Shown: piece by piece, positions 17,021 to 25,415 of the stretch
How the letters are laid out: each line of letters begins with the position of its first letter
Position numbering within the stretch: the stretch's first letter is position 1
Origin: an uncultured Acidobacteriota bacterium
GTDB taxonomy: Bacteria > Acidobacteriota > Vicinamibacteria > Vicinamibacterales > UBA2999
DNA length: 37,284 nucleotides
Direction: 5' to 3'
Assembly: GCA_902826065.1 (NCBI GenBank)
Contig: CADEDM010000028.1
Coordinates: 1-37,284, forward strand
The notes under the pieces: generated by a model
Databases searched by the model: none
The model's input: only the letters and a program-made list of their open reading frames with translations
Told to the model about the DNA's origin: nothing
Made by a program: the position numbers and the translations under genes

Positions 17021-17779
17021 GTGGCGCCGACGACTCCCATTCGTGTATCGCGCGTCGCGACCACGTCCGACGACGATCGCGCGGACGTGCTCGCCGCGTC
17101 GCTGCGCGCTCTAGGCCTGACGCCGGTGGCCTGCCCCGTGCTGATCGAGACGCCCCCGGCCGACCCGACGATGCTGGCCGAGGCGGCTCGCAGCCTCGAC
17201 GGCCGCGCCTGGGTCATCGTGGCGAGCGTCCGCGCCGTGCGCGCACTCACGGCGGCGCGCGGCAGACCATGGCCCGCGGGCGTGCGGACGGCCGCCGTCG
17301 GGCCGGCGACCGCGCAGGCGCTGCGTGACGCCGGGGTCACGACGCCCGTGCTCACCGCGCCGACCGCAGGGGCCGAGGCGCTGTGGGACGCGCTTTCGGG
17401 GCTGTCGTGGCGCGGATGCGACGCCCTCGTGCCGACGACGCCCGGTGGACGTACGCTGCTCGCCGATCGCCTGCGTGCGGCCGGTGCCGCGGTCGACGAG
17501 GTCGAGGCCTATCGGATGGAACCGCGGCCGGGTCTGGCGATCGCGCGCGACTGGACAGCGGCGGCGCCTGACGCGGTCGTGCTGGCGAGCGCCGGCGCGG
17601 CGGGCGCGCTGGTCGCCGCCATCGGCGCACAGGCGCTCGGCGCGGTGCGCGTCGTCGCCATCGGCGCCACGACGGCCGCCGCGCTCGCGGCCGCAGGCGT
17701 CAGGTGCGAGTCACCGGCGCAGGCGTCGTTCGAGGCGGCCGCGCGGCTGCTCAGCGCCCCGGCGGTGCCCACCGTATGA
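17021..17779 (+). CDS. hemD: Uroporphyrinogen-III synthase HemD
   Basis: A 252-residue HemD-fold protein that cyclises hydroxymethylbilane to uroporphyrinogen III with inversion of ring D. HemD is poorly conserved; support comes from the two-lobed pattern ('WVIVASVRAVRAL' and 'AVVLASAGAAGALVAAIG'), the linker 'ALVPTTPGGRTLLADRLRAAG' region, 'VEAYRM' typical of HemD ('v.vYrt'), 'VVAIGATTAAALAAAGV' near the end, and the haem-gene context. The start is uncertain: GTG 17021 fits the promoter position, and an extension to TTG 16979 would add 14 residues with no domain content. It is the first gene of the haem cluster. Its stop overlaps the kinase start by 4 bp (ATGA), tying the kinase to haem synthesis. 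Confidence 0.82.
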   Translation: MAPTTPIRVSRVATTSDDDRADVLAASLRALGLTPVACPVLIETPPADPTMLAEAARSLDGRAWVIVASVRAVRALTAARGRPWPAGVRTAAVGPATAQALRDAGVTTPVLTAPTAGAEALWDALSGLSWRGCDALVPTTPGGRTLLADRLRAAGAAVDEVEAYRMEPRPGLAIARDWTAAAPDAVVLASAGAAGALVAAIGAQALGAVRVVAIGATTAAALAAAGVRCESPAQASFEAAARLLSAPAVPTV

Positions 17780-19062
17780 ACGCCGGGCAGGACGCCACCG
17801 CCATGAGCGACGTGCTCGACCGCACGTTCGTCGAGTGCAGCGCGCTCGGTTTCCAGTCGGTGCTCACGAGCGTGCTGGCGATCGCCTGCTACGTGCTGTG
17901 GCGGCGGCACCGGCGCGCGTATTTCCTGACCTGGGCGCTGGCCTGGTCGATCTACGTCGTGCGGCTGGCCTGCATGTCGACATTCCTGGTGCGCCGCGAT
18001 CTCTTCTGGCTGTTCCTGCACCAGTCGGCCACCGGCGTCAGCGCCCTGCTCCTGCTGCTGGCCGCGCTGCAGATCTCGCGCGGCCTCGTGCTGCGGCCGA
18101 TCCACGCGCTCATCGTGCCCCTCTCCGTGACCTGGGCGTGGATCACCATCTACGGCATGGGCAGCATGCTCGTGGCCGGCGTCTCGGCCACGCTGCTGCT
18201 GTCGGGCGTGACGATCTGGACCGGCGTCATCTTCTGGCGTGAGCGTGCCCGCGTGTCGAGCGACGCCGCCCCGGTGCTCGCCGGTGCGTTCGTCCTGTGG
18301 GGCCTGCACCACCTCGACTACCCGCTGCTGCGCGGGTTCGGCGCGGCCGTGCTCTACGGCGTCTTCGTCGACGTCCTGTTCCTGTTCGCGATCGGCCTCG
18401 GCCTGCTGTTCGTCGTGCTGGGCGAGGAACGCGCGCGGCTGGCGGCCCGCACCGAGGAACTCGAGCAACTGAGCCGGCTGCTGATGCGCGTCCAGGAGGA
18501 CGAGCGGCGCCGTATCGCCCGGGAACTGCACGACGAGGCCGGCCAGGTGCTCACCGCCGTGAAGATCGAACTGGAACTCGATGGCCGTCCGGAGGCCGGT
18601 GCGCTCGTCGGCCGCGCGCTCGCGCAGGTGCGCGACGTGAGCAACCTGCTGCGGCCGTCGGCGCTCGACGACCTCGGCCTCGTCGCCGCGCTGCGCGCAC
18701 TGGCCGACGACGTCACCATGCGCACGAACATCGCCGTCACGCTCGATCTCGACGGGTTCACGCGGCGCCCGGCGCCGGATGTCGAAGTCGCGGTCTACCG
18801 CGTCATCCAGGAGGCGCTCACCAACGTCGCGCGCCATGCGCGGGCGACGCGGGCGCACGTCCGCGTCCACGACGACCCGGGGCAGCTCTCGGTCGTCGTC
18901 GACGACGACGGCGCCGGCGTGGTCGCTGGCGCCACGTCGCACCTCGGCTGGCTGGGGATGCGCGAGCGCGTCACGGCGCTGGGCGGACAGCTCGACATCG
19001 GCCCCGCGCCGGCCGGCGGGGTGCGCATCGCGGCGCGGATTCCCGTGGGAGACGCCGCGTGA
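17776..19062 (+). CDS. Membrane-bound HisKA_3-type sensor histidine kinase (haem-cluster TCS)
   Basis: A 428-residue NarL/LuxR-class sensor kinase. The N-terminal half (about residues 20-215) is about seven hydrophobic helices with no named extracytoplasmic sensor domain; the segment 'LWGLHHLDYPLLRGFG' (about 174-189) carries paired His residues close to a membrane helix. A short coiled segment (about 218-240) leads to HisKA_3 'EDERRRIARELHDEAGQVLT', with phospho-acceptor H252. The HATPase domain follows ('EALTNVARHA' N-box with N350, 'DDDGAGV' G1 box, 'LGWLGMRERV'). The signal may be sensed inside the membrane (haem, quinone or redox state); this is inference. It overlaps hemD by ATGA and the response regulator by GTGA. 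An in-frame ATG at 17803 could also start it. Confidence 0.88.
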   Translation: MNAGQDATAMSDVLDRTFVECSALGFQSVLTSVLAIACYVLWRRHRRAYFLTWALAWSIYVVRLACMSTFLVRRDLFWLFLHQSATGVSALLLLLAALQISRGLVLRPIHALIVPLSVTWAWITIYGMGSMLVAGVSATLLLSGVTIWTGVIFWRERARVSSDAAPVLAGAFVLWGLHHLDYPLLRGFGAAVLYGVFVDVLFLFAIGLGLLFVVLGEERARLAARTEELEQLSRLLMRVQEDERRRIARELHDEAGQVLTAVKIELELDGRPEAGALVGRALAQVRDVSNLLRPSALDDLGLVAALRALADDVTMRTNIAVTLDLDGFTRRPAPDVEVAVYRVIQEALTNVARHARATRAHVRVHDDPGQLSVVVDDDGAGVVAGATSHLGWLGMRERVTALGGQLDIGPAPAGGVRIAARIPVGDAA

Positions 19063-19724
19063 CCGCCGCCACGGTGGGCGTGCTGCTGGCCGACGACCAC
19101 ACGCTCGTCCGCGGCGGCATCCGCCGCATCCTCGAGAGTCAGCCCGGCGTGCGCGTGCTCGCGGAAGCCGCGGACGGCCACGGCGCGCTGGCGCTGGTCG
19201 ACGCGCACCCCGAGGCCGACATCCTGGTGCTCGACCTCACCATGCCGGGCCTCGACGGCAACGCCGTGCTCCTCGCCGCCAAGGCGAGACGGCCGTCGTT
19301 GAAGGTCGTGGTGCTGACCATGCATGCCGGTCACGAGTACGTGACGCGCGCGCTCAAGGGCGGTGCCGACGCCTACCTGCTCAAGGACTCGGCCGTACAG
19401 GACCTGGTGGCCGCCCTCGAGGCCGTCATGGCCGGGCGCTCGTATTTCAGCCCGGCGGTGCAGGCGCGGCTGGCCGGGCTCGTGCGCGGTGAGGCCGGCC
19501 CGGCGTCGCCGGCCCCCTCGCTCACCGAGCGCGAACGCGAGGTGCTGCGTGGACTCGCCCGCGGCGGATCGAGCCGCGAGGTCGCGGCGGATCTGGGCAT
19601 CAGCGTGCGGACCGTCGAGACCCACCGCGCCAACATCATGCAGAAGTTCGGCGTGAAGTCGATGGCGCTGCTGATCCAGGCGGCGATGCGCGAGGGGCTG
19701 CTCGACGGCTTCGACCCTCCGTAG
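19059..19724 (+). CDS. NarL/LuxR-type response regulator (haem-cluster TCS)
   Basis: A 221-residue regulator. The receiver domain (residues 5-120) has the acidic pair D12/D13, phospho-acceptor D59 ('ILVLDLTMPG'), the switch Thr87 and K109 ('YLLKD'). The GerE/LuxR helix-turn-helix is at about residues 152-215 ('SLTEREREVLRGLARGGSSR', 'VRTVETHRANIMQKFGV'). The start is GTG at 19059, overlapping the kinase stop (GTGA). Its last codons and stop (TAG 19722-19724) form part of a striking array of 7-bp half-sites upstream of hemA, which is the obvious candidate for its own binding site. The likely role is transcriptional control of hemA-hemH, perhaps with ctaA elsewhere; the direction (activation or repression) is not known, although the site position suits an activator. 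Confidence 0.92.
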   Translation: MTAATVGVLLADDHTLVRGGIRRILESQPGVRVLAEAADGHGALALVDAHPEADILVLDLTMPGLDGNAVLLAAKARRPSLKVVVLTMHAGHEYVTRALKGGADAYLLKDSAVQDLVAALEAVMAGRSYFSPAVQARLAGLVRGEAGPASPAPSLTEREREVLRGLARGGSSREVAADLGISVRTVETHRANIMQKFGVKSMALLIQAAMREGLLDGFDPP

Positions 19725-19745
19725 TTGTACGGAGGCGTCTCCGTA
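19717..19745. promoter_or_regulatory. Triple half-site operator upstream of hemA
   Basis: CTCCGTA (19717-19723), TACGGAG (19728-19734) and CTCCGTA (19739-19745): three perfect copies of one heptamer in alternating orientation, each separated by 4 bp, giving an exact 11-bp period (one helical turn). Any adjacent pair is a perfect palindrome. The array lies directly upstream of the hemA promoter-like sequence, about -74 to -46 from the predicted start. LuxR-type regulators bind such paired heptamers as dimers, so the neighbouring response regulator is the natural candidate. Confidence 0.6.
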
Positions 19746-19755
19746 GTCCTGCTTA

Positions 19756-19784
19756 TTGCCGGGCCGGGGGCACGGACGTACGCT
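19756..19784 (+). promoter_or_regulatory. Candidate hemA promoter
   Basis: TTGCCG (19756-19761), an exact 17-bp spacer and TACGCT (19779-19784). Both hexamers are imperfect, as expected for an activator-dependent promoter, and the half-site array ends 10 bp upstream of the -35. The hemA ATG is 17 nt after the -10 and has no Shine-Dalgarno. Confidence 0.4.
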
Positions 19785-19801
19785 GAGTCAGCGTCAGCGT
19801 C

Positions 19802-21127
19802 ATGCCGGAAGCGCCTGGATTCCTCGAGGAGCCTGTACGGATTGCCGTACCAGTGCGCCCGGCCGAGAGCGGCGGGCTCGCGTCCCTGCGCGCACTGACG
19901 CTCAACCACCGCGCCCTCGGCGTCCAGGCCCTGCAGGACGTGTCGCTCGACGCCGACGCGGCGCGACGCCTGCACGAGGCGCTCACGGCGGCGGCCATCC
20001 CGTCGCTGGTGCTCGTCACCTGCAATCGCACCGAGGTCTACTGGCAGGCGTCCGGCGCCGCCGACGACACCGCGGTGCGTGCGGTCTGCGACGCGGCCGT
20101 CGACACCGCCGGCCGCAGCGCCTGGAGCGACGCCACGCGGTTCGATGGCGCGGCCGTGGCCGGACACCTGTTCCGCGTCTGCGCGGGCCTCGAGTCACTG
20201 GTCCCGGGTGAGGCCGAGATCCTGGGCCAGGTGCGCGCAGCGCTCGACGGCAGCCCCGGCGCCGGGCCGTTCCTGCGCGGCGTGGTGCAGGCGGCGCTGC
20301 GGGCGGGGCGGATGGCGCGCGCCGAGACCGCCATCGGCGTCGGCGCGCAGTCGGTGGCCTCGGCCGCCGTGCATCTCGTGGCCAGCGCCCTGCCGCTCGG
20401 TCAGGCGCGCGTGGTCGTGCTCGGGGCTGGCGCCACAGGCGTCAAGGTGGCCCGAAAACTGCGGTCGCTCGGCGTGACTGATCTGGTGGTCGTGAACCGC
20501 TCGGAATCCCGCGCGCAGGAGGTCGCCGCCGCCGTGGGCGGTGACGCGGCGACGCTGGCGCGGCTGCCCGAGGAACTGCGCATCGCCGACGCCGTCGTCT
20601 GCGCCGTGCATGCGCCGGAACCGATCGTGTCGCTGGCCGACCTGACGGCGATTGCCGCCGATCGGCGGCGGCGCCCGCTGATCGTCGCCGACATCAGCAT
20701 GCCGCCGGCGATCGCGCCGGGACACGTGGCCGGCGTGACCCGCGTCGACCTCGCCGCGGTGGAAGCGTTCGTCCTGCGTCAACGCGGCTCGCGCGCCGCC
20801 GAGGTGCCGCGCGTCGAGGCGATTCTCACGCGCGAGATGGCGCATCTCGAGACGTGGGTGCGCCGCTTCACGCTGCGGCCGATCGTCTCGGGCCTGCGCC
20901 GCAAGGTGGACGCGATCCGCCGCGCGGAGCTGGCGCGCATCCAGCAGGAGATGCGTGGCACGACCGCCGTCGACTCGGCGATCCTCGACCGGCTGTCGCG
21001 GCGGCTGCTCGAACAGGTGCTGGCGGTGCCGCTGGCGTCGCTCGAGACCGGCGCCTTGCCGCTCGACCAGGCGCAGGCCGACTACCTCTCCCGCCTGTTC
21101 GCACTCGATGCAGAGGCTGAGGCATGA
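19802..21127 (+). CDS. hemA: Glutamyl-tRNA reductase HemA
   Basis: A 441-residue NADPH-dependent enzyme that reduces glutamyl-tRNA(Glu) to glutamate-1-semialdehyde, the committed step of the C5 haem route. Signatures: 'LTLNHRALGVQALQD' at the start of the catalytic domain, nucleophile Cys74 in 'LVTCNRTEVY', 'RVCAGLESLVPGEAEILGQV', the NADPH-binding 'VLGAGATGVKVARKLRSLG', and a helical C-terminal dimerisation region. Compared with classical HemA the N-terminus is about 20 residues longer, because the catalytic Cys is usually near position 50. No Shine-Dalgarno precedes ATG 19802, so the start is uncertain; the only close alternative is GTG 19853. It is the first gene of the coupled hemA-hemH run and sits just downstream of the half-site array. 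Its stop overlaps hemC as ATGA. Confidence 0.94.
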   Translation: MPEAPGFLEEPVRIAVPVRPAESGGLASLRALTLNHRALGVQALQDVSLDADAARRLHEALTAAAIPSLVLVTCNRTEVYWQASGAADDTAVRAVCDAAVDTAGRSAWSDATRFDGAAVAGHLFRVCAGLESLVPGEAEILGQVRAALDGSPGAGPFLRGVVQAALRAGRMARAETAIGVGAQSVASAAVHLVASALPLGQARVVVLGAGATGVKVARKLRSLGVTDLVVVNRSESRAQEVAAAVGGDAATLARLPEELRIADAVVCAVHAPEPIVSLADLTAIAADRRRRPLIVADISMPPAIAPGHVAGVTRVDLAAVEAFVLRQRGSRAAEVPRVEAILTREMAHLETWVRRFTLRPIVSGLRRKVDAIRRAELARIQQEMRGTTAVDSAILDRLSRRLLEQVLAVPLASLETGALPLDQAQADYLSRLFALDAEAEA

Positions 21128-22068
21128 CGCCGCTGCGTCTCGGCACCCGCGGCAGCGCACTGGCGCTGTGGCAGTCACGGCACATCGCGGAGCGGCTCGC
21201 GGCGATCCGACCCGACGTGGCCGTCACGCTGGTGGAGATCGAGTCCACGGGCGACCGGGTGGTCGACGTGCCGCTCAGTCACGTCGAAGGCACCGGGTTC
21301 TTCACCGCCGCCATCGAGCGGGCCCTGCTCGACGGCCAGGTCGACATCGCGGTGCACAGCTGCAAGGACCTCCCAGTGGCCGCCACGCCCGGCCTCCTGC
21401 TGGCGGCAATCCCGACCCGCGGTCCGGTCGAAGACGTACTCGTCGCGCGGGATGGGCACACCCTCGCGACCCTGCCCGCAGGCGCTCGCGTGGGCACGTG
21501 CAGCCTGCGCCGCACGGCCCAGATCCGGGGCCGGCGGCCCGACCTCGTCTGCGTCCCGCTGCGTGGCAACGTCCCGACGCGCGTGGCGCGCGTGACCGGC
21601 GGGGAACTCGACGCGATCGTGCTGGCCAGGGCCGGCCTCGAGCGCCTGGGCCTCGGCGCGCACATCACCGAGGTGTTCGACGCGGCCGACTTCCTGCCTG
21701 CGCCGGCGCAGGGCGCATTGGCCGTGCAGTGCCGCGCCGGCGACGCCGCCACGGCTGCGTTGCTCGCCGCCCTCGACGACGCCGACAGCCGCGCCGCCAC
21801 GATGGCCGAGCGCGAGTCGCTGCACGTGCTGGGCGGCGGCTGCTCAGCGCCGGTGGGCGCGGCGGCGATGGTACGCGGCGGGCTGTTGTCTCTGACCGCC
21901 GCGGTGTTCGACCTGGCCGATGGCCGGGCGGTGCGCGCGTCCGCCGCGGGGCCGACGCCCGAACGGGTCGGCGCCGATGTCGCGCATGCGATGCTGCGGC
22001 AGGGCGCCGGCGCGCTGATCGACGCCAGCCGGGACGCCATGGCAGCGATGGAAGGAGCTTCGTCATGA
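21124..22068 (+). CDS. hemC: Hydroxymethylbilane synthase (porphobilinogen deaminase) HemC
   Basis: A 314-residue enzyme joining four porphobilinogen units into hydroxymethylbilane. Conserved parts are 'LRLGTRGSALALWQS', 'STGDR', the catalytic Asp82 in 'AVHSCKDLP', 'GTCSLRRTAQI', 'RGNVPTRV' and Cys240 in 'LGGGCSAPVG', which carries the dipyrromethane cofactor (E. coli equivalents D84 and C242). The length is normal. ATG 21124 overlaps the hemA stop by 4 bp and its own stop overlaps hemB by 4 bp, so translation is probably coupled. Its product feeds HemD, which is encoded 3.3 kb upstream, before the two-component genes, not next to hemC as is common. Confidence 0.96.
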   Translation: MTPLRLGTRGSALALWQSRHIAERLAAIRPDVAVTLVEIESTGDRVVDVPLSHVEGTGFFTAAIERALLDGQVDIAVHSCKDLPVAATPGLLLAAIPTRGPVEDVLVARDGHTLATLPAGARVGTCSLRRTAQIRGRRPDLVCVPLRGNVPTRVARVTGGELDAIVLARAGLERLGLGAHITEVFDAADFLPAPAQGALAVQCRAGDAATAALLAALDDADSRAATMAERESLHVLGGGCSAPVGAAAMVRGGLLSLTAAVFDLADGRAVRASAAGPTPERVGADVAHAMLRQGAGALIDASRDAMAAMEGASS

Positions 22069-23072
22069 CCGTGCCGTTCCATCGCGGCCGGCGGCTGCGC
22101 CGCACGCCGGCGCTGCGCGCCATGGCTCGCGAGACACGCCTGCAGCCATCGCAGCTGGTCGCGCCGCTCTTCGTCTGCACCGGTCGTGGCGTCCGTCAGC
22201 CGATCGCGGCGATGCCAGGGCACGCCCGGCTGTCGCCCGATCTCGCCGCCCGGGAAGCGGCGGATCTGGCGGCCCTGGGCGTCGGTGCCGTGCTGCTGTT
22301 CGGCATCCCCGACGCCAAGGACGACCAGGGCAGCGCGGCGTGGGATCCGGACGGCCCGGTGCCCCAGGCCATCGCACGCATTCGCCGCGAGGCGCCGGAC
22401 CTCAGCATCTGGGCCGACGTCTGCCTGTGCGAGTACACCAGCCACGGCCACTGCGGTGTCCTCACGGCGGACGGCGTCGACAACGACACCACGTTGCCGC
22501 TGCTGGCCCGGGCGTCCATCGCCTATGCGCAGGCTGGCGCCGATGTCATCGCGCCGTCGGACATGATGGACGGCCGCGTCGGGGCCATTCGTGCGGCGCT
22601 GGACGACGCCGGGCACGCCGAGACGGTGATCGTGTCGTATGCCGCGAAGTACGCGTCGGCGTTCTATGGCCCGTTCCGCGAGGCGGCCGGCTCCACGCCG
22701 CAACATGGCGACCGCCGCGGCTACCAGATGGACCCGGCGAACGTCCGCGAGGCCGTGCGCGAGGCGGAAGCCGACATCGCCGAGGGCGCCGACATCGTGA
22801 TGGTCAAGCCGGGCCTGCCGTACCTGGACGTCATCCGCGCCGTGCGCGAGCGGGTCGACGTGCCGGTCGCTGCCTACCAGGTGTCGGGCGAGTTCTCGAT
22901 GCTCCATGCTGCTGCCGAACGCGGCTGGATCGATCTGCCGCGGGCGATGCACGAGACGTCGATTGCGCTGTGCCGCGCCGGCGCCGATCTCGTGATCACC
23001 TACTTCGCGCGGGAACTCGCGCGCGACTTCCAGCACCGGGCGGCGGGCGCCGCCGCCGAGGTACGCGGATGA
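22065..23072 (+). CDS. hemB: Delta-aminolevulinic acid dehydratase (porphobilinogen synthase) HemB
   Basis: A 335-residue enzyme condensing two 5-aminolevulinate molecules to porphobilinogen. Both Schiff-base lysines are visible: K195 ('SYAAKYASAFYGPFREA') and K248 ('VMVKPGLPYLDVI'). The metal region is the cysteine-rich form C120-x-C122-x7-C130 ('VCLCEYTSHGHCG'), so it is the zinc-dependent class and not the magnesium/aspartate class. The N-terminal 'RGRRLRRTPALRAM' matches the usual 'R.RRLR....R' arm. ATG 22065 overlaps the hemC stop, with an AAGGAG Shine-Dalgarno (22052-22057) inside hemC. The stop overlaps the hemL start. Confidence 0.96.
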   Translation: MTVPFHRGRRLRRTPALRAMARETRLQPSQLVAPLFVCTGRGVRQPIAAMPGHARLSPDLAAREAADLAALGVGAVLLFGIPDAKDDQGSAAWDPDGPVPQAIARIRREAPDLSIWADVCLCEYTSHGHCGVLTADGVDNDTTLPLLARASIAYAQAGADVIAPSDMMDGRVGAIRAALDDAGHAETVIVSYAAKYASAFYGPFREAAGSTPQHGDRRGYQMDPANVREAVREAEADIAEGADIVMVKPGLPYLDVIRAVRERVDVPVAAYQVSGEFSMLHAAAERGWIDLPRAMHETSIALCRAGADLVITYFARELARDFQHRAAGAAAEVRG

Positions 23073-24370
23073 GCGCCCCGGCGACCCCCGAAGTGCAGGC
23101 CTGGTTCACCCGCGCGATCCGCGTCACGCCGGGCGGCGTGCACTCGCCCGTGCGCGCGTTCGGCTCGGTGGGCACGCCGCCGGTGGCCGTCGTCGAAGGA
23201 CGCGGCGCCGAGGTGCGCGACGTCGACGGCCGCACCTTCATCGACTACGTCGGCGCCTGGGGGCCGGCCCTGCTTGGCCACGCCCATCCCGGAATCGAAG
23301 ACGCGGTGGTGGCCGCTGCGCGCCGCGGGCTCGTGTTCGGCCTGGCCTCGCCAGCAGAGGTCGACCTCGCCGAGCGGCTGGTGGCGCGCGTGCCCGGCTG
23401 CGAGATGGTGCGCTTCACGGTCACCGGCACCGAAGCCACGATGAGCGCCGTGCGCGTGGCGCGGGCCGCTACCGGCCGTCGCGTCGTGGTCAAATTCGCG
23501 GGCGGCTATCACGGCCACGCCGACATGTTCCTGGTCAGTGCCGGCAGCGGGGCGGCCACGTTGGGCGTGCCCGATTCGCCCGGCGTGACCGCCGCGGCTG
23601 CGGCGGACACCGCCGTCGCCAGGTTCAACGACCTCGACAGCGTCGACCAGGTGATCGCCCGTGCCGGCGGTGAGGTCGCCGCGATCGTGGTCGAGCCGGT
23701 GGTCGGCAACATGGGCTGCGTGGCGCCGGCGCCCGGCTTTCTCGACGGCCTGCGCGAGCGCTGCACGCGGCTCGGCATCGTGCTCGTGTTCGACGAGGTG
23801 ATGTCGGGGCTGCGCGTGGCCCGTGGGGGCGCCGCAGAGCGCTACGGCGTCACGCCCGACCTCGTGACATTGGGCAAGGTCATCGGCGGCGGTATGCCGC
23901 TGGCGGCCTTCGGCGGGCGCCGTGATCTGATGCAGCGCGTCGCGCCCGCCGGCCCGGTGTACCAGGCCGGCACCTACGCCGCGCATCCGCTCTCGATCGC
24001 CGCCGGGCTGGCGATGCTGGACGCGATCGACGCGCGTCCCGATCTCTACGACGTCCTCGAACGCGCGGGACAGCGGCTCGAAGACGGCCTGCGCGCGCGC
24101 GCGGCCGAGGCCGGCGTGCCGGTGTCGGTGCAGCGCGTCGGCTCGATGTGGACGGTCTTCTTCTCGTCGCGCCCGGTGCGCTCGTGGGACGACGCGGCCG
24201 CCGTCGACCGCGCCGCTCATGCCCGCTTCTTCCGCGGCATGCTCACGCGTGGCGTGCTGCTGCCGCCGTCGGCGTTCGAGTCGGCGTTCCTGTCGGCGGC
24301 GCACGCGCCGGCCTTGATCGATCGCACGCTCGACGCCGCGGCCGCGGCGTTCGCGGAGGCCCGCGCATGA
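23069..24370 (+). CDS. hemL: Glutamate-1-semialdehyde 2,1-aminomutase HemL
   Basis: A 433-residue PLP-dependent aminomutase converting glutamate-1-semialdehyde to 5-aminolevulinate. With HemA it defines the C5 route; no ALA synthase is present. Family signatures: 'TPGGVHSPVRAFG', 'KFAGGYHGHADMFLVSAGSG', 'VEPVVGNMGCVAPAPGFL', 'FDEVMSGLRVA' and the PLP lysine K270 in 'TLGKVIGGGMPLAAFGG'. Several positions differ from the usual consensus: 'FTVTGTEATMSA' where NSGTEA is common, 'GTYAAHPLSIAAG' (residues 301-313) where GTLSGNP is common, and 'PPSAFESAF' where a 'PSQFEAGF'-type motif is usual. The order of conserved blocks and the operon position still make HemL by far the best call. It overlaps hemB and hemE by 4 bp each. 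Confidence 0.92.
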   Translation: MSAPATPEVQAWFTRAIRVTPGGVHSPVRAFGSVGTPPVAVVEGRGAEVRDVDGRTFIDYVGAWGPALLGHAHPGIEDAVVAAARRGLVFGLASPAEVDLAERLVARVPGCEMVRFTVTGTEATMSAVRVARAATGRRVVVKFAGGYHGHADMFLVSAGSGAATLGVPDSPGVTAAAAADTAVARFNDLDSVDQVIARAGGEVAAIVVEPVVGNMGCVAPAPGFLDGLRERCTRLGIVLVFDEVMSGLRVARGGAAERYGVTPDLVTLGKVIGGGMPLAAFGGRRDLMQRVAPAGPVYQAGTYAAHPLSIAAGLAMLDAIDARPDLYDVLERAGQRLEDGLRARAAEAGVPVSVQRVGSMWTVFFSSRPVRSWDDAAAVDRAAHARFFRGMLTRGVLLPPSAFESAFLSAAHAPALIDRTLDAAAAAFAEARA

Positions 24371-25413
24371 CCGATCGCTTTCTCCGCGCCTGCCGGCGTG
24401 AGCCGGTGGACCAGACGCCGCTGTGGCTGATGCGCCAGGCCGGACGCTACCTGCCCGAGTACCGCGCGGTGCGGGCCGAGGTCGATTTCCTCACGCTGTG
24501 CCGCACGCCGGCGCTCGCCGTCGAGGTCTCGCTGCAGCCGCTGCGGCGCTTCCCCCTGGACGCGGCGATCATCTTCTCGGACATCCTGCTGCCGCTCGAG
24601 GCGCTGGGCGTGCGGATGTCGTTCAATCCGGCGCCGAAGATCGCCGAGCCGATCCGCACCCGCGCGCAGGTCGACGCGTTGACCCCGCGCCCGATGGCCG
24701 AGGCCGTGCCGTTCGTCGGCGAGGCGCTCACGCTGCTGCGCCGCGCGCTCGACGGCCGCACGCCGGTGATCGGCTTCTGCGGCGCGCCGTTCACGCTGGC
24801 CGCCTACCTCGTGCAGGGCGAAGGCAAGGAGGGCTTCGGCGCGCTGAAGGCCCTCATCTACCGCGAGCCGGCCACCGTGGAGGCACTGCTCGAGACGCTG
24901 ACGACGGCGATGATCGACTACCTGCGGTTGCAGGTCGCCGCAGGCGCCCAGGCCGTGCAGATCTTCGACTCGTGGGCCGGCGTTCTCGCCCCGGCCACCT
25001 ACGAGCGGTTCGCGCTGCGCTGGGTGCGGCGAATCGTCGATGGCCTGCGCGACCTCGATGTCCCGGTCATCTACTTCGTGAATGGCGGCCCGCATCTGCT
25101 CGAGGCGGCGGCGACCTCGGGTGCCGGCGTCCTCGGCGTCTGCTGGCGGACGCCAATCGATCAGGCGGCCGCGCGCGTGGGCCCGCATCTGGCGCTGCAG
25201 GGGAATCTCGATCCCCACGCGCTGTTCGCCGCGCCTGACGAGGTCGCCCGGCTGGCGATGGACGTGCTGACGCGCATGGCCGGCCGGCCGGGCCACATCA
25301 TGAACCTCGGTCACGGCATCCTGCCCGAGACGCCGATCGCAAGCGTGCATGCCCTGGTCGAGACCGTGGCAGCCACGGCCGATCGCGCCGCCGTCGCCGC
25401 GGTGGAGCGCTGA
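24367..25413 (+). CDS. hemE: Uroporphyrinogen decarboxylase HemE
   Basis: A 348-residue cofactor-free enzyme removing four acetate carboxyls from uroporphyrinogen III to give coproporphyrinogen III. The N-terminal signature 'PLWLMRQAGRYLPEYRAVR' (residues 18-36, with R23 and R27) is near-perfect. The catalytic Asp72 is in 'AAIIFSDILLPLEALG', and 'GFCGAPFTLAAYLVQG' and 'NLGHGILPETP' are present. The length is normal. ATG 24367 overlaps the hemL stop; hemN begins 2 bp after the stop. Confidence 0.97.
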   Translation: MTDRFLRACRREPVDQTPLWLMRQAGRYLPEYRAVRAEVDFLTLCRTPALAVEVSLQPLRRFPLDAAIIFSDILLPLEALGVRMSFNPAPKIAEPIRTRAQVDALTPRPMAEAVPFVGEALTLLRRALDGRTPVIGFCGAPFTLAAYLVQGEGKEGFGALKALIYREPATVEALLETLTTAMIDYLRLQVAAGAQAVQIFDSWAGVLAPATYERFALRWVRRIVDGLRDLDVPVIYFVNGGPHLLEAAATSGAGVLGVCWRTPIDQAAARVGPHLALQGNLDPHALFAAPDEVARLAMDVLTRMAGRPGHIMNLGHGILPETPIASVHALVETVAATADRAAVAAVER

Positions 25414-25415
25414 CG

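Noticed and set aside
17509..18942. A minus-strand open frame across hemD and the kinase
   Set aside because: His/Gln/Asp-rich shadow; the plus strand encodes HisKA_3 and HATPase motifs with overlapping starts and stops.
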